The notes: generated by a model from the letters alone, not told the origin. Shown: positions 17,118-26,024, counted from the first letter of the stretch. The stretch is DNA of 64,000 nucleotides from Bhargavaea cecembensis (GCF_001619585.1 NZ_LQNT01000009.1:744001-808000); one strand, 5' to 3'. Numbers and translations: made by a program.

Positions 17118-17850
17118 TCCCGCCTTTCTCCAGGAAGTCAGTACGGCTTTCTCCAAGCCGTTCTGAACCGCCTTCACCTTGCAAGTGAAGGACACCATCG
17201 ACCATCTTGTACACTTTATCCACGTAGTCGGTCAGCCGGTTGTCATGGGTGACGACGATTGTTGCGGCATTTTTTGTGACCGCTGCGCTTTTCAGAAGTT
17301 TCATCACCTCGAATGCCCGGTCCGAGTCGAGCGAGGCGGTCGGCTCATCGGCCAGAAGGAGGGACGGATTGCTGTAGAGCGCCTTTGCGATGGCCACCCG
17401 CTGCCGTTCACCGCCTGACAGATCATTCGGATACTTGCCCGTCAGCTTGGTGATTCCGAGCTCCTCCAGGAGACCGTCCCGCTCGTCTTTGGGCATGTTG
17501 CCCTTCTTGACTTGATCCAGCAGTTTCAGCTGATCTGAAACCGTCAGGAACGGGACGAGGTTTGAGGACTGGAGGATGAAGCCGACATGTTCGAGCCTTA
17601 CCTTTGAGCGGTCCTTTTCCCCGAGTTCAGTGATCCGCTCGCCGGCAATTTGCACTTCTCCCTCGGTCGGTCCCTGCAGGCCGCCCGCAATCGTCAGGAG
17701 CGTCGACTTGCCTGAACCCGAAGGTCCGATGATCGCGATCACCTCACCACGGCTTACCTCAAGAGAGGTTTTCTTTAGCGCCCGGACCTCTGTCCTGCCT
17801 GAACCGAATGTTTTCGTTACATCTTCCATCTGCAATACATGTTCCGTCAT
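17101..17850 (-). CDS. ABC transporter ATP-binding protein (MacB/LolD type)
   Basis: Complete nucleotide-binding domain of 249 residues: Walker [10 protein letters not shown] near 42, Q-loop FILQSSN near 92, signature LSGGERQR near 145, Walker B LLLADEPTA near 165 and H-loop VVTHD near 200. The 4-nt ATGA overlap with the FtsX-like permease upstream makes the pair a MacB/YknY-type system. Such systems act mechanically on envelope substrates or export peptides or antibiotics. The substrate is unknown. The C-terminal 40 residues are charged and variable. Confidence 0.9.
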   Translation of the reverse strand: MTEHVLQMEDVTKTFGSGRTEVRALKKTSLEVSRGEVIAIIGPSGSGKSTLLTIAGGLQGPTEGEVQIAGERITELGEKDRSKVRLEHVGFILQSSNLVPFLTVSDQLKLLDQVKKGNMPKDERDGLLEELGITKLTGKYPNDLSGGERQRVAIAKALYSNPSLLLADEPTASLDSDRAFEVMKLLKSAAVTKNAATIVVTHDNRLTDYVDKVYKMVDGVLHLQGEGGSERLGESRTDFLEKGGNEDGI

Positions 17851-18986
17851 CCCGAGATCGCCTCCAGCGGGTCAATTTTTACAATCGTCCAGACCGAAAT
17901 CAGCGCCCCCAGAATCGCGACAACAATCAGCACGGCACCATAGATGGCCATCATTCCGTAGTCGAAGGACACCGGCACAGCCGCAGGAAGAAACTGTCCG
18001 GTCAGCACCGTCGCGCCAAATCCGATCAGCACGCCGATCACTGCGAGAATGAACGTCTGTGCGATAACTGATCTCGAAAGGTACGCGCTCGAGATGCCCT
18101 GCGCCTTCATGACTCCGAACATGCTGATTTTCTGGACCGTCAGCACATAAAGGAAAATCGCCACGACCGCCGCCGAGATGGCAAACAGGAAGTAGATCAT
18201 GAATGTCAGTGTCAGATTCTGCTCGGTGTAGCCGGGAAGGCTTTCGATGAACGTTTCAGACTCCAGATACTCGAGGTCATCCGGAACACTGTCCGGCTGG
18301 GAGCCTTTGACGACGATTGCATTCACCATTTCGGGTCGCTCCGCCGATTCCCCGGATTGTTCCCGGCTGCCCTCTGCAGGCTGCCCGTCAGGATTTTCCG
18401 TGCTCCCTTCCTGTCGGGCCGGTGCCGCAGCCCCCGGACGTACTTTCTCATAATCGTCCAGATTCATATATAAAACCGGTGCCGCGTTAAATCGGGCCTC
18501 GTCCGTGAACCCCTTGATCGTGAGCGTCTCTTCGGAACCGGAAAGATCCAGCTCATCCCCGATGGAGAATCCTTCCTCCTTGAGACTGTCCGAGGCGATC
18601 ACCTCGAATTCCTTCGAGAACTCTTCACCTTCCGTCGGCTCCGGCATGATGAACTCATCCGGACGGATGCCAAACAAGGCGACACCGCTCTTTACATCTC
18701 CGTTGTCAGCGATCAGATTCATCTGTGCAAGCACCGCTGTCTCCTCCGCCTCTACTTCGCCGGCCAGATCCGCCTCCAACATTGACTGTGTGAGACTCTT
18801 ATCCGACTCTTCGGTCAGGTAGATGCCGTCCGCCTGCCACTTGTCGACCGCCTCCCGGTTCAGACCGGCAAGGCCTGATGCAAGTCCCGAAAGGAAAAAT
18901 ACGAGATACGACACCAGCAGCAACACGGCAGTCACAAGCGCAAACCGGAGCTTATTTTGTCTGATTTCCCTCCACGCCAAAAACAT
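17847..18986 (-). CDS. ABC transporter permease (FtsX/MacB type)
   Basis: The 379-residue permease has one N-terminal transmembrane helix (residues about 14-36), a large extracellular MacB-like periplasmic-core domain, and three C-terminal helices with the FtsX-type pattern SMFGVMKAQGIS near 290. The external domain carries a low-complexity Pro/Glu/Ser-rich insertion (about 193-232, PGAAAPARQEGSTENPDG and onward), which is not typical of the core fold. GAGGAGTGGGG precedes the ATG. It is first in the operon and overlaps the ATPase gene. There is no adjacent membrane-fusion protein. Confidence 0.85.
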   Translation of the reverse strand: MFLAWREIRQNKLRFALVTAVLLLVSYLVFFLSGLASGLAGLNREAVDKWQADGIYLTEESDKSLTQSMLEADLAGEVEAEETAVLAQMNLIADNGDVKSGVALFGIRPDEFIMPEPTEGEEFSKEFEVIASDSLKEEGFSIGDELDLSGSEETLTIKGFTDEARFNAAPVLYMNLDDYEKVRPGAAAPARQEGSTENPDGQPAEGSREQSGESAERPEMVNAIVVKGSQPDSVPDDLEYLESETFIESLPGYTEQNLTLTFMIYFLFAISAAVVAIFLYVLTVQKISMFGVMKAQGISSAYLSRSVIAQTFILAVIGVLIGFGATVLTGQFLPAAVPVSFDYGMMAIYGAVLIVVAILGALISVWTIVKIDPLEAISG

Positions 18987-19098
18987 GTCCCCACTCCTCT
19001 GGAAAAACTTTCAACTCAGTACTCCTTATTTCTACCCCTGCCCGCGAAACGGAAACCGGAAAAGATGGAGACTTTGTGTCGGAAGATGCCGGCAATGC

Positions 19099-19127
19099 TT
19101 TGGACTCAGGCCGGAACCTGATAAAAT
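19099..19127 (+). promoter_or_regulatory. possible promoter of the rlmA-like gene
   Basis: TTTGGA (19099-19104) and TAAAAT (19122-19127) are 17 nt apart, 42 nt before the chosen ATG. The -35 match is weak. Confidence 0.35.
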
Positions 19128-19168
19128 CAGGGCATCCCCATAAACTGTACGGAAAAGAAGGTGCTCAC

Positions 19169-20041
19169 ATGTCAAAACGGACAGACGGAGCAAGGCGGGC
19201 ATCCAATATTGTCCATGCGCTGAAATGCCCGGTCTGCGGAAATCCGGTCCGGGTCGAAGAAGGCGGACGTCTCCAATGCCGGGAAAGCCATTCATTTGAC
19301 TTTGCAAAACAGGGTTATGTAAATGTACTGACCCGGCCAGCGGCAGGCCACTATAATAAGGAACTGTTTGAGGCAAGACGACGGATTATGAGGGACAGCG
19401 GCTTGTATGCTCCGTTCCATGAGGCAGCGGCTGATCTGATCCGGGAATTCCACGTTCCTGCATCCGCGCCATCTGTCATCGCCGACATTGGCTGTGGCGA
19501 AGGTACACATCTTCACCGCGTTCTGGAGGAGCTCAGCGGGCTGAATGTGGCCGGAGCGGGTCTCGACATTGCCAAGGAAGGCGTGCAGCTGGCAGCAAGA
19601 GATTTTCAGAATGCTGTATGGCTCGTCGGTGACCTGGCCCAGTCTCCGTTTGCGGACGGCTCCATCAACACCATCCTAAACATCCTCTCCCCTTCCAACT
19701 ATGAAGAATTCACCAGGATGCTCGCACCCGGAGGAAGGCTCATCAAAGTTGTTCCGGGTGCAGGCTACCTGAAAGAACTGCGGGAAACCCTCTATTCAGA
19801 TGAAAGACGGACCTATTCCAATGAAGAAACAACCGGGCTGTTCGACCGGAATTTTCGCCGCACGGAGACCATTCCCCTCCGCTACTCCGTCCGGCTCGGA
19901 CGCGCGCAGCTTGAAGATCTGGTGCGCATGACTCCGCTTTCCTGGTCGCCGGACCCCGAAGCGGTCAGAAATTTTCTTGCCCGTGAGTCCGCAGAGATTA
20001 CCGTTGAGCTGGATCTCCTGGTCGGAGAACCGAACGACTAG
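19169..20041 (+). CDS. RlmA-family 23S rRNA (guanine-N1)-methyltransferase
   Basis: A 290-residue protein. It has an N-terminal zinc ribbon (C-P-V-C-G, then C-R-E-S-H) followed by SFDFAKQGYVNVLTRP, the signature of RlmA proteins. A class I methyltransferase fold follows, with ADIGCGEGTHL near residue 110 for S-adenosylmethionine binding. Family members methylate N1 of G745 or G748 in 23S rRNA hairpin 35; the Gram-positive form (TlrB type) modifies G748. Which position is used here cannot be read from sequence. I begin at ATG 19169 with AAGAAGGTG upstream. It is monocistronic with a strong terminator. Confidence 0.85.
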   Translation: MSKRTDGARRASNIVHALKCPVCGNPVRVEEGGRLQCRESHSFDFAKQGYVNVLTRPAAGHYNKELFEARRRIMRDSGLYAPFHEAAADLIREFHVPASAPSVIADIGCGEGTHLHRVLEELSGLNVAGAGLDIAKEGVQLAARDFQNAVWLVGDLAQSPFADGSINTILNILSPSNYEEFTRMLAPGGRLIKVVPGAGYLKELRETLYSDERRTYSNEETTGLFDRNFRRTETIPLRYSVRLGRAQLEDLVRMTPLSWSPDPEAVRNFLARESAEITVELDLLVGEPND

Positions 20042-20130
20042 GACATTAGAAACGGCACTACGGTATTAATCATTGTTTCACCTAAGATCATCAATAACGA
20101 CACTCAACGTCTCACCCTTCTCTGCAGACT

Positions 20131-20163
20131 AAAACCGATTTCTCATATGAAATCGGTTTTTTG
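20131..20163 (+). terminator. terminator of the rlmA-like gene
   Basis: Perfect 12-bp stem AAAACCGATTTC / GAAATCGGTTTT around TCATAT, ending in TTTTTT. Confidence 0.93.
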
Positions 20164-20177
20164 CATGAATTTGCACT

Positions 20178-20205
20178 TTACAGAGTGGGTCTAACAGTCT
20201 ATAAT
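20178..20205 (+). promoter_or_regulatory. promoter of the amino-acid ABC operon
   Basis: TTTACA (20178-20183), a 16-nt spacer and a perfect TATAAT (20200-20205), 41 nt before the solute-binding protein ATG. Confidence 0.65.
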
Positions 20206-20246
20206 CATCTCAACGAATAATTATACAAACTACGGAGGTTTTATAC

Positions 20247-21044
20247 ATGTTTAAAAAAGCACTCTTTGCATCGGTCGCATCCGCGACACTGTTCCTCGCA
20301 GCATGCGGCTCTGGCGGCGATTCGACATCCGGCGACACAGCGGATACATCAGCAGACAGCACAGAAACAAAAGTCCTGAAGATGGGCACTTCCGCCGACT
20401 TCCCGCCATTTGAATACCGTGATGAAGCCGGCAAGGAAATCGGATTCGACATCGATCTTGCCAACCATATTGCAGACGAACTCGGATATGAGCTGGAGAT
20501 TAACGACATGAAATTCGATGGTCTGATCGGCGCCCTCAACACGGGCCGCGTCGACATGGTCCTCTCCGGCATGAGCGCGACTGATGAGCGAAAGAAAAAC
20601 GTCGACTTCTCGACCGAGTACAACCGCTCCGGTGAATTCTTCGTCACCACTCCGGATTCCGACATCAAGTCCATCGAAGACCTCGAAGGCAAAACGGTCG
20701 GCGTCCAGCTGGGAACAATCCAGGAAGACGGTGCAAAGCGTCTGAAGGAGAACGAAGGGATCAACTTCGAACTCAAGTCACTCGATAACTCCCTCCTTCT
20801 CATCCAGGAACTGAAGACAGGACGTATCGATGCCGCCTATATGGATAAATCCGTTGCGGTCGGCCACGTGGAAGAACAGGGTCTCGGCGGATTCGACGAC
20901 CCCACGACAAGCTCTCCGGGCATGGCGGTCGCCTTCCCTAAAGACAGTGACCTTGTCGAGGACGTAAATAAGGTTCTTGCCGAAATGGAAGAAGACGGCA
21001 CACTCCAGGAACTGAAGGACAAGTGGCTGACCGACCAGGAATAA
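20247..21044 (+). CDS. amino-acid ABC transporter substrate-binding lipoprotein (ArtP-like)
   Basis: A 265-residue secreted lipoprotein. The signal peptide ends in the lipobox LAAC (Cys20), followed by a Ser/Asp/Thr linker to residue 45. The SBP_bac_3 fold begins GTSADFPPFEYRDEAGKEIGFDIDLA and contains NTGRVDMVLSGMSATDERKKNVDFS, typical of polar or basic amino-acid receptors with an Arg that holds the substrate carboxylate (DER region). The best guess for substrate is arginine/lysine or a related polar amino acid. CGGAGG precedes the ATG. Permease and ATPase genes follow in one operon. Confidence 0.9.
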   Translation: MFKKALFASVASATLFLAACGSGGDSTSGDTADTSADSTETKVLKMGTSADFPPFEYRDEAGKEIGFDIDLANHIADELGYELEINDMKFDGLIGALNTGRVDMVLSGMSATDERKKNVDFSTEYNRSGEFFVTTPDSDIKSIEDLEGKTVGVQLGTIQEDGAKRLKENEGINFELKSLDNSLLLIQELKTGRIDAAYMDKSVAVGHVEEQGLGGFDDPTTSSPGMAVAFPKDSDLVEDVNKVLAEMEEDGTLQELKDKWLTDQE

Positions 21045-21138
21045 GCCTTACGGCAGGGGTTGCCCGAACATCCGGCAGCCCCTTTTCCTATCCAAACTTC
21101 CCGCCAGAACGGGATGACAGAAAAGAGTTGAATCCATC

Positions 21139-21804
21139 ATGAATCTTGATTTCACACAGATGACCCCCTATATTCCATACATGCTCGAAGGCATCTGGGT
21201 CACGCTGAAATTCGTTGCAGTCGCCCTTGTGATCGGTGCACTGATCGGGACACTGCTCGCCCTGTTCAAAATCAGCGGTCCCGCTCCGCTGCGGGCATTC
21301 GCAGTGGCCTATACATCCATCTTCCGAGGGACGCCGCTTATCCTCCAGCTGATGCTGATTTATTTCGCGGTCCCTCAGCTCACGGGCTATGACATCACTC
21401 CGTTCCTGTCGGCAATCACGGCATTCGGCCTGAACTCCGCAGCTTATATATCTGAGATCATCCGTGCCGGCATTCAGGCAGTCGACAAAGGACAGATTGA
21501 GGCTGCACAGGCCCTCGGCGTTCCATACCGCGCAATGATGAAGGACATTATCCTGCCGCAGGCATTTAAAAATATCCTGCCTGCGCTCATGAACGAAGTC
21601 ATCACCCTCACGAAGGAATCCGCACTCGTCTCGACAATCGGCTACCTTGATCTCATGCGCCGGGCACAGGTCGTCGGAGCCAGCATGTACCGCCAGTTCG
21701 AGCCGTTGCTGTTTGTCGGGCTCATCTACTGGGTTCTCGTCATGATTCTCACGCTCATCGGGCGCAAGATCGAAAGGAGGCTGAAGGCAAGTGATATCCG
21801 TTAA
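21139..21804 (+). CDS. amino-acid ABC transporter permease (ArtQ-like)
   Basis: A 221-residue HisM/ArtQ-type permease with about five transmembrane helices. It has the motif [17 protein letters not shown] near residue 55 and the EAA loop [29 protein letters not shown] near 117-145 that docks on the ATPase. The ATG at 21139 has only a weak GAAAAGAG site. The end overlaps the ATPase start by 14 nt. Confidence 0.92.
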   Translation: MNLDFTQMTPYIPYMLEGIWVTLKFVAVALVIGALIGTLLALFKISGPAPLRAFAVAYTSIFRGTPLILQLMLIYFAVPQLTGYDITPFLSAITAFGLNSAAYISEIIRAGIQAVDKGQIEAAQALGVPYRAMMKDIILPQAFKNILPALMNEVITLTKESALVSTIGYLDLMRRAQVVGASMYRQFEPLLFVGLIYWVLVMILTLIGRKIERRLKASDIR

Positions 21805-22513
21805 GGGACTCGTTAAATCATTTGGTGACCTGAAGGTCCTGAAAGGCATCTCCACAGAAGTTGACACCGGCCAGGTGATCGCCGTCATCGGCCCTTCCGG
21901 ATCCGGCAAGTCGACGTTCCTCCGCTGCCTGAACAAACTGGAGGAACCGACCGGCGGAACAGTCGAGATCGCCGGCTTTAACATCACCGACAAGAAATCC
22001 GATATCCGGGCCGCTCGCCAGGAAATCGGCATGGTGTTTCAGCACTTCCATCTGTTCCCCCACCTCACCGTCCTCGGCAACCTGACGTATGCCCCCATGA
22101 AAGTGAAGGGGCTCAGCAAAGCTAGTGCAGAGGAAAAGGCACGCACCCTCCTCAAGCGGGTCGGCCTTTCCGACAAGGCGGATTCTTATCCGGCCAGTTT
22201 GTCCGGCGGCCAAAAACAGCGTGTTGCGATTGCCCGGGCACTCGCGATGGAACCGAAGCTGATGCTGTTTGATGAACCGACGTCCGCGCTCGACCCGGAG
22301 ATGGTCAAGGAAGTGCTCGATGTCATGAAGGATCTCGCAAAAAGCGGGATGACAATGATTGTCGTCACTCACGAAATGGGCTTTGCCCGCGAAGTTGCTG
22401 ATCGCGTCCTGTTCCTTGACCAGGGCAAACTGGTCGAGGAAGGCACACCAGACGAATTCTTCAGCAATCCGAAGACTGACCGCGCGAGGGACTTTCTCGA
22501 GAAAGTGCTCTAA
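21791..22513 (+). CDS. amino-acid ABC transporter ATP-binding protein (ArtR/GlnQ-like)
   Basis: A 240-residue polar amino-acid uptake ATPase. It starts at GTG (21791) with AAAGGAGG upstream. Walker [10 protein letters not shown] near 33, Q-loop [12 protein letters not shown] near 83, signature LSGGQKQR near 136, Walker [15 protein letters not shown] near 155 and H-loop VVTHEMGFA near 190 are all intact, including the HFHLFPHLT and [12 protein letters not shown] patterns specific to this family. It ends the three-gene importer operon before a strong terminator. Confidence 0.93.
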   Translation: MISVKGLVKSFGDLKVLKGISTEVDTGQVIAVIGPSGSGKSTFLRCLNKLEEPTGGTVEIAGFNITDKKSDIRAARQEIGMVFQHFHLFPHLTVLGNLTYAPMKVKGLSKASAEEKARTLLKRVGLSDKADSYPASLSGGQKQRVAIARALAMEPKLMLFDEPTSALDPEMVKEVLDVMKDLAKSGMTMIVVTHEMGFAREVADRVLFLDQGKLVEEGTPDEFFSNPKTDRARDFLEKVL

Positions 22514-22521
22514 TAGTGAAG

Positions 22522-22547
22522 GCGATGCCCGCGAGGCATCGCTTTTT
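22522..22547 (+). terminator. terminator of the amino-acid ABC operon
   Basis: GCGATGCC-CGCGA-GGCATCGC followed by TTTTTC, a few nucleotides after the ATPase stop. Confidence 0.92.
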
Positions 22548-22604
22548 CCTATAATGGCCTGTTGAGGAGGCCACTGTCCCAATATTAGCTCCGGCCAGGT
22601 GATG

Positions 22605-22760
22605 GTTTCGTCATTCATGAGCTCAATTTCATCATTCGTGAAATCAATTTCGTCGTTCACGCCTCCAGTTTCGTCATTCGCCGACGAAATCTAAGCCAAT
22701 GACGAAACCGGGCTGCCGAATGACGAAACTTTAGGAGCGAAAGAAGAAACCGCTACAGCA
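22605..22760. repeat. intergenic array of 21-nt units in two opposed blocks
   Basis: Four plus-oriented units start at 22605, 22626, 22647 and 22668, each beginning [GA]TTTCGTCATTC or a close variant. After a short centre, three units start at 22698, 22719 and 22740 and begin AATGACGAAAC or AAAGAAGAAAC, the reverse complement of the first block's motif. Spacing inside each block is exactly 21 nt. The array lies between convergent genes in a 395-nt gap (22514-22908) that otherwise contains three terminator hairpins. No gene is visible in it. Confidence 0.8.
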
Positions 22761-22803
22761 ACCACATGCCGCGCCACTGAAATCATAAAAAAAAACAACA
22801 TTC

Positions 22804-22842
22804 AAAAGCTGTCACTCAAATTTTTGAGCTACAGCTTTTTTG
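22804..22842. terminator. bidirectional terminator hairpin
   Basis: AAAAGCTGT pairs with ACAGCTTTT, with an inner CTCAA/TTGAG stem; T-run on the plus strand and T-rich flank on the minus strand. It follows the 21-nt array. Confidence 0.7.
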
Positions 22843-22871
22843 ATCGTGTCTGCGATAAATAACCACGCAGC

Positions 22872-22898
22872 AAAAAAAGACCGGCAGCGATGCCGGCC
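22872..22898 (-). terminator. terminator of the ornithine-cyclodeaminase-like gene
   Basis: GGCCGGCA-TCGC-TGCCGGTC followed by TTTTTTTG on the minus strand, a few bases beyond the stop at 22909. Confidence 0.92.
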
Positions 22899-22908
22899 TT
22901 CCGAACAC

Positions 22909-23904
22909 TTACACCTCAACCTGTACGCCATGTCCCCCGGCTTCCGCCTTCCGGTAAACACCCTTGGCCACCGCAAGGTCGTAGTAGGCAGCACCGACAC
23001 ATTTGAAGAAAGTGATTTCTTCATCTTTCTCCCGGCCGCGCACTTGACAGGTCACAAGGTGGACCAGTTCTCCGTGCAGGTCATTAAATGACCAGGCTCC
23101 GGAGCGCTCGGCATGGATCAGTTCCCCTGCCTCCTCTTTTACGCCATGGAGGTCATCCGCAATGATCTTTGAACAGCGGCGGATGAACGTTTCGTCCACT
23201 TCCCGCATATGGGGCAAGTAGGAGCCGACTCCGTTCACATGCGTGCCCGGACGGGTGGCTTCACCATCGAATACCGGTTTCTCGGACCGTGTCGCGCAGT
23301 TGATGATATCCGCGCGCTTTACCGCCTCATTGACATCATCAATGATCTTGACCTTCGCCTCTGCAGAAATCCTTCCTTCTCTGCGAAGCCGCTCGCCGAA
23401 TGCTTCGGCCTTCGAGCGTGTCGGATTAACCAGCAGGATTTCCCGGATATTCCGGACGGCCAGCACACCGAGCACCTGCTCGAAGGCCATTCCTCCTGTC
23501 CCGATCACACAGAGGACCGACGAATCTTTTCTTGCGAGGCGGTCTGTTGCCAGCCCGCTCATCGCCCCGGTCCTGAGCCTCGTCAGATAAGACGCGTTCA
23601 GCATCGCCAGGTGTCGGCCGTCAGTTGCATCGGTCACAAGCACAACGCCCTGCGTTGTCGGCAGTCCGTTTGTCTTTGGATTCTCAGGAAAAATGGTCAC
23701 CGTCTTGTTTGCCGCAATTCCTTCCTCCAGATCTGCACACGGCATGTAGAGGACTGAAGCACTCCGCTCCGGGAAACCGATGACTGTACGGAGCGGGTTG
23801 TCGATCTTCCCGCCTGCAAGTGATCTGAGCGTCGCTTCCACATCGGGAATCGCATCGTCCATCCCGTACATGTCCATAATCTGCTGTTCGTTCATGATGA
23901 TCAA
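22909..23904 (-). CDS. ornithine cyclodeaminase / mu-crystallin family protein
   Basis: A 331-residue NAD(P)-binding enzyme. Landmarks: LYMPCADLEEGIAANKTVTIFPEN near 53, LTRLRTGAMSGLATDRLAR near 105, Rossmann motif VIGTGGMAFEQ near 132 and GSYLPHMREVDETFIRR near 225. The family includes ornithine cyclodeaminase, alanine dehydrogenase and ketimine/pyrroline-2-carboxylate reductases, so the exact substrate cannot be fixed. The start is probably the TTG at 23904, 7 nt after AGGGTG; an ATG at 23895 is possible but lies 16 nt from it. It follows an MHS-type transporter by 28 nt, suggesting uptake and catabolism of one substrate, probably a cyclic or basic amino acid. Confidence 0.8.
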   Translation of the reverse strand: MIIMNEQQIMDMYGMDDAIPDVEATLRSLAGGKIDNPLRTVIGFPERSASVLYMPCADLEEGIAANKTVTIFPENPKTNGLPTTQGVVLVTDATDGRHLAMLNASYLTRLRTGAMSGLATDRLARKDSSVLCVIGTGGMAFEQVLGVLAVRNIREILLVNPTRSKAEAFGERLRREGRISAEAKVKIIDDVNEAVKRADIINCATRSEKPVFDGEATRPGTHVNGVGSYLPHMREVDETFIRRCSKIIADDLHGVKEEAGELIHAERSGAWSFNDLHGELVHLVTCQVRGREKDEEITFFKCVGAAYYDLAVAKGVYRKAEAGGHGVQVEV

Positions 23905-23932
23905 TTCTATTCACCCTTTTATGGCAGCCGCA

Positions 23933-25261
23933 TCAGACCAGCTGCTTTTCTGTGATGTTCGCCTTGCTTCCGGCGGCAGGAACTTCCTCATCCAGCTGCT
24001 GGTTGCTTCGGTCACGTACGGCCCAGATGGCGACAAGCGAAACGACCGCCGTGAAGATAATGTATAGCGCGACAGGCACGTAGGAGTTATTGAACTGGAG
24101 CAGAAGCGCTGTCGCGATGAGCGGAGCCGTCCCCCCTGCAACCGCTGCACCGATCTGATAACCGAGTGTGATGCCTGTGTACCGCACTTCAGCCGAGAAG
24201 ATTTCAGAGAACATGGTTCCGAGTACAGCCGTGATCGGTGCCCAAATAATCCCGAGCCCGATGATGGTCGCGAGGAACATCATGATATTAGACCCTTCAT
24301 GGAGCATCCAGAAGTACGGGAATGCAAATAGGATCATGCCGACTGCTCCCCAGATGTACAGCGGCTTGCGGCCGACTCTGTCGGACAGCTTGCCCATAAT
24401 CGGGATGAGGATGGTCGTGATAATGGTAGCAACCATGACGGCATTCAGCACTTCATTATTCGTGTGGCCGACATTGCTCGTTGCGTACGACACGACGAAT
24501 GTTCCGAAGATGTAGAACGGTGCGGTCTCAACGACTTTAGCCCCGACCGCGATCAGCACTTCACGCCAGTGATGCTTAAGTGTATGGACGAGCGGAACTT
24601 TCGGGGCGGAACCTTCCGCCTGGACTTTCTTGAACGACGGCGTTTCTTCAATCCCTTTCCGGATCCAGAGACCGAAAATGACAAGCAGCGCACTCAACAG
24701 GAACGGCACGCGCCAGCCCCAGCTCATGAACGCGTCTTCCGGCAGGAGCGTCATGACCGACAGTGCCAGTGTTCCGAGAACCATGCCGATCGTGACCCCC
24801 ATCTGCGGCACGGATCCAAAAAAGCCCCGCTGATCCTTTGGTGCATACTCCACCGCAAGCAGCATGGCGCCACCCCATTCTCCGCCGATGCCCAGCCCCT
24901 GGATCAGGCGGAGCGTAATGAGAAGAATCGGAGCCCAGATCCCGATTGCATAGTACGTCGGCAGAAGCCCCATGGCGAATGTCGCAATCCCCATCAGGCT
25001 GAGCGTCAGGACGAGTGTCTTCTTCCGCCCGATCCGATCACCGATATGGCTGAAGATCACCCCGCCAAGCGGACGGATAAAGAACGACAGTGCAAATGAA
25101 GCATAAGCCAGGATCAATCCGATCGACGGATCTTCCGCCACGAAGAACATCGTATTAAAGACGAGCGCAGCAACCGTTCCATACAGGAAGTAGTCGAACC
25201 ACTCAATGGAGCTTCCGACGAGGCTTGCAATCAGCACTCTCCTCATGTCCTTGTCTTTCAA
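23933..25261 (-). CDS. MFS transporter of the metabolite:H+ symporter (MHS) type
   Basis: A 442-residue, twelve-helix transporter. The N-terminus SLVGSSIEWFDYFLYGTVAALVF and the loop GDRIGRKKTL are diagnostic of the MHS group (ProP, ShiA, KgtP, CitA relatives), as is GLGIGGEWGGAMLLAVEYAP near 118. Substrates of this group are zwitterions and organic acids. The start is TTG at 25261 with GGGGG 7 nt upstream. It is first in a two-gene operon with the ornithine-cyclodeaminase-like enzyme. It faces the XRE-cupin regulator across tandem palindromes that overlap its promoter region. Confidence 0.85.
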   Translation of the reverse strand: MKDKDMRRVLIASLVGSSIEWFDYFLYGTVAALVFNTMFFVAEDPSIGLILAYASFALSFFIRPLGGVIFSHIGDRIGRKKTLVLTLSLMGIATFAMGLLPTYYAIGIWAPILLITLRLIQGLGIGGEWGGAMLLAVEYAPKDQRGFFGSVPQMGVTIGMVLGTLALSVMTLLPEDAFMSWGWRVPFLLSALLVIFGLWIRKGIEETPSFKKVQAEGSAPKVPLVHTLKHHWREVLIAVGAKVVETAPFYIFGTFVVSYATSNVGHTNNEVLNAVMVATIITTILIPIMGKLSDRVGRKPLYIWGAVGMILFAFPYFWMLHEGSNIMMFLATIIGLGIIWAPITAVLGTMFSEIFSAEVRYTGITLGYQIGAAVAGGTAPLIATALLLQFNNSYVPVALYIIFTAVVSLVAIWAVRDRSNQQLDEEVPAAGSKANITEKQLV

Positions 25262-25290
25262 ATGAATTCCCCCTAATCCCCTTATAAAAG

Positions 25291-25324
25291 TTGAAGCTCC
25301 CCTTCAATTGAAGTGCCACTTCAA
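25291..25324. promoter_or_regulatory. tandem operator palindromes between MHS transporter and XRE-cupin regulator
   Basis: Two abutting 17-bp palindromes, both TTGAAG-N5-CTTCAA, occupy 25291-25307 and 25308-25324 with no mismatch in the arms. A plus-strand promoter, TTCAAT (25303-25308) with 17-nt spacing to TATGCT (25326-25331), overlaps the second copy. A minus-strand TATAAG (25281-25286) lies beside the first. This is the likely binding site of the XRE-cupin protein, controlling itself and the transporter operon. Confidence 0.7.
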
Positions 25325-25394
25325 TTATGCTACCATCATAAGTGAGCATGAAAACGTTGTCAATATAGTTATTAGAATATTAGGAGACCTTACA

Positions 25395-25934
25395 TTGGAC
25401 CATACACTGGGACAGAAAATCAAATCCATCCGCAAGGACAAACAGAAAACCCTAAAGCAGGTAGCGGAACAAACAGGATACTCCATCAGTTTCCTTTCGC
25501 AGCTGGAACGCGGCAAATCCTCTGCGACACTTGAATCCCTGAAGAAAATTTCGATAGCGCTGGGCGTCAGTCCCGGACATTTCTTCGAAGAGGAAGACGG
25601 AAACCCGGAACCGGACGGTACAAATATGGAAGAACGCATTTCCGCGTACGGCGTACACTACCGTAACCTGGCGCCCCGCTTCAGTGGGTCGGACTTCATA
25701 CCGATGCAGGTAACGCTCGAACCAGGCCAGAACGGCGGTCGGCCAATCACCCATGCGGGACACGAGTTCGTCTTTGTCCTGGAAGGCACACTGACTGTGG
25801 AAATTGGAGAAGAGCTCACAGAACTGACCTCCGGCCAATCACTTTTCTATGACGCCCGTCAACCTCACTACTGGTACAACAGAAGTGTTGATCGTACTGT
25901 GTTCCTCTGTATCTCTTCAGATACAGGCAGATAA
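25395..25934 (+). CDS. XRE-family transcriptional regulator with cupin domain
   Basis: A 179-residue two-domain regulator. The N-terminal helix-turn-helix has IRKDKQKTLKQVAEQTGYSISFLSQLERGKSSATLESL. The C-terminal cupin includes GGRPITHAGHEFVFVLEGTLTVEIG and a final DARQPHYWYNRS. Such proteins sense a small ligand in the cupin barrel and control adjacent catabolic genes. The start is TTG at 25395, 7-8 nt after TAGGAG; an upstream ATG-initiated frame would add 29 residues without a ribosome site and would run through the operator. It is divergent from the MHS transporter and enzyme. Confidence 0.88.
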   Translation: MDHTLGQKIKSIRKDKQKTLKQVAEQTGYSISFLSQLERGKSSATLESLKKISIALGVSPGHFFEEEDGNPEPDGTNMEERISAYGVHYRNLAPRFSGSDFIPMQVTLEPGQNGGRPITHAGHEFVFVLEGTLTVEIGEELTELTSGQSLFYDARQPHYWYNRSVDRTVFLCISSDTGR

Positions 25935-25999
25935 ACTTGCCTAATTCCAGATACTGCTGCTATCCGGAAACAAAAATCTAATGGCTTTAAAAACGAGAA

Positions 26000-26024
26000 A
26001 AGCGATGCCCCGCCGGCATCGCTT
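26000..26024. terminator. bidirectional terminator hairpin
   Basis: AAGCGATGCC-CCGCC-GGCATCGCTT between convergent genes, with AAAA/TTTT-rich flanks on the minus-reading side. Confidence 0.8.

Noticed and set aside
21088-22032. Minus-strand frame of 314 codons across the amino-acid ABC permease and ATPase
   Set aside because: Crosses two real genes with clear ABC motifs; Asp/Glu/Cys-rich shadow sequence.
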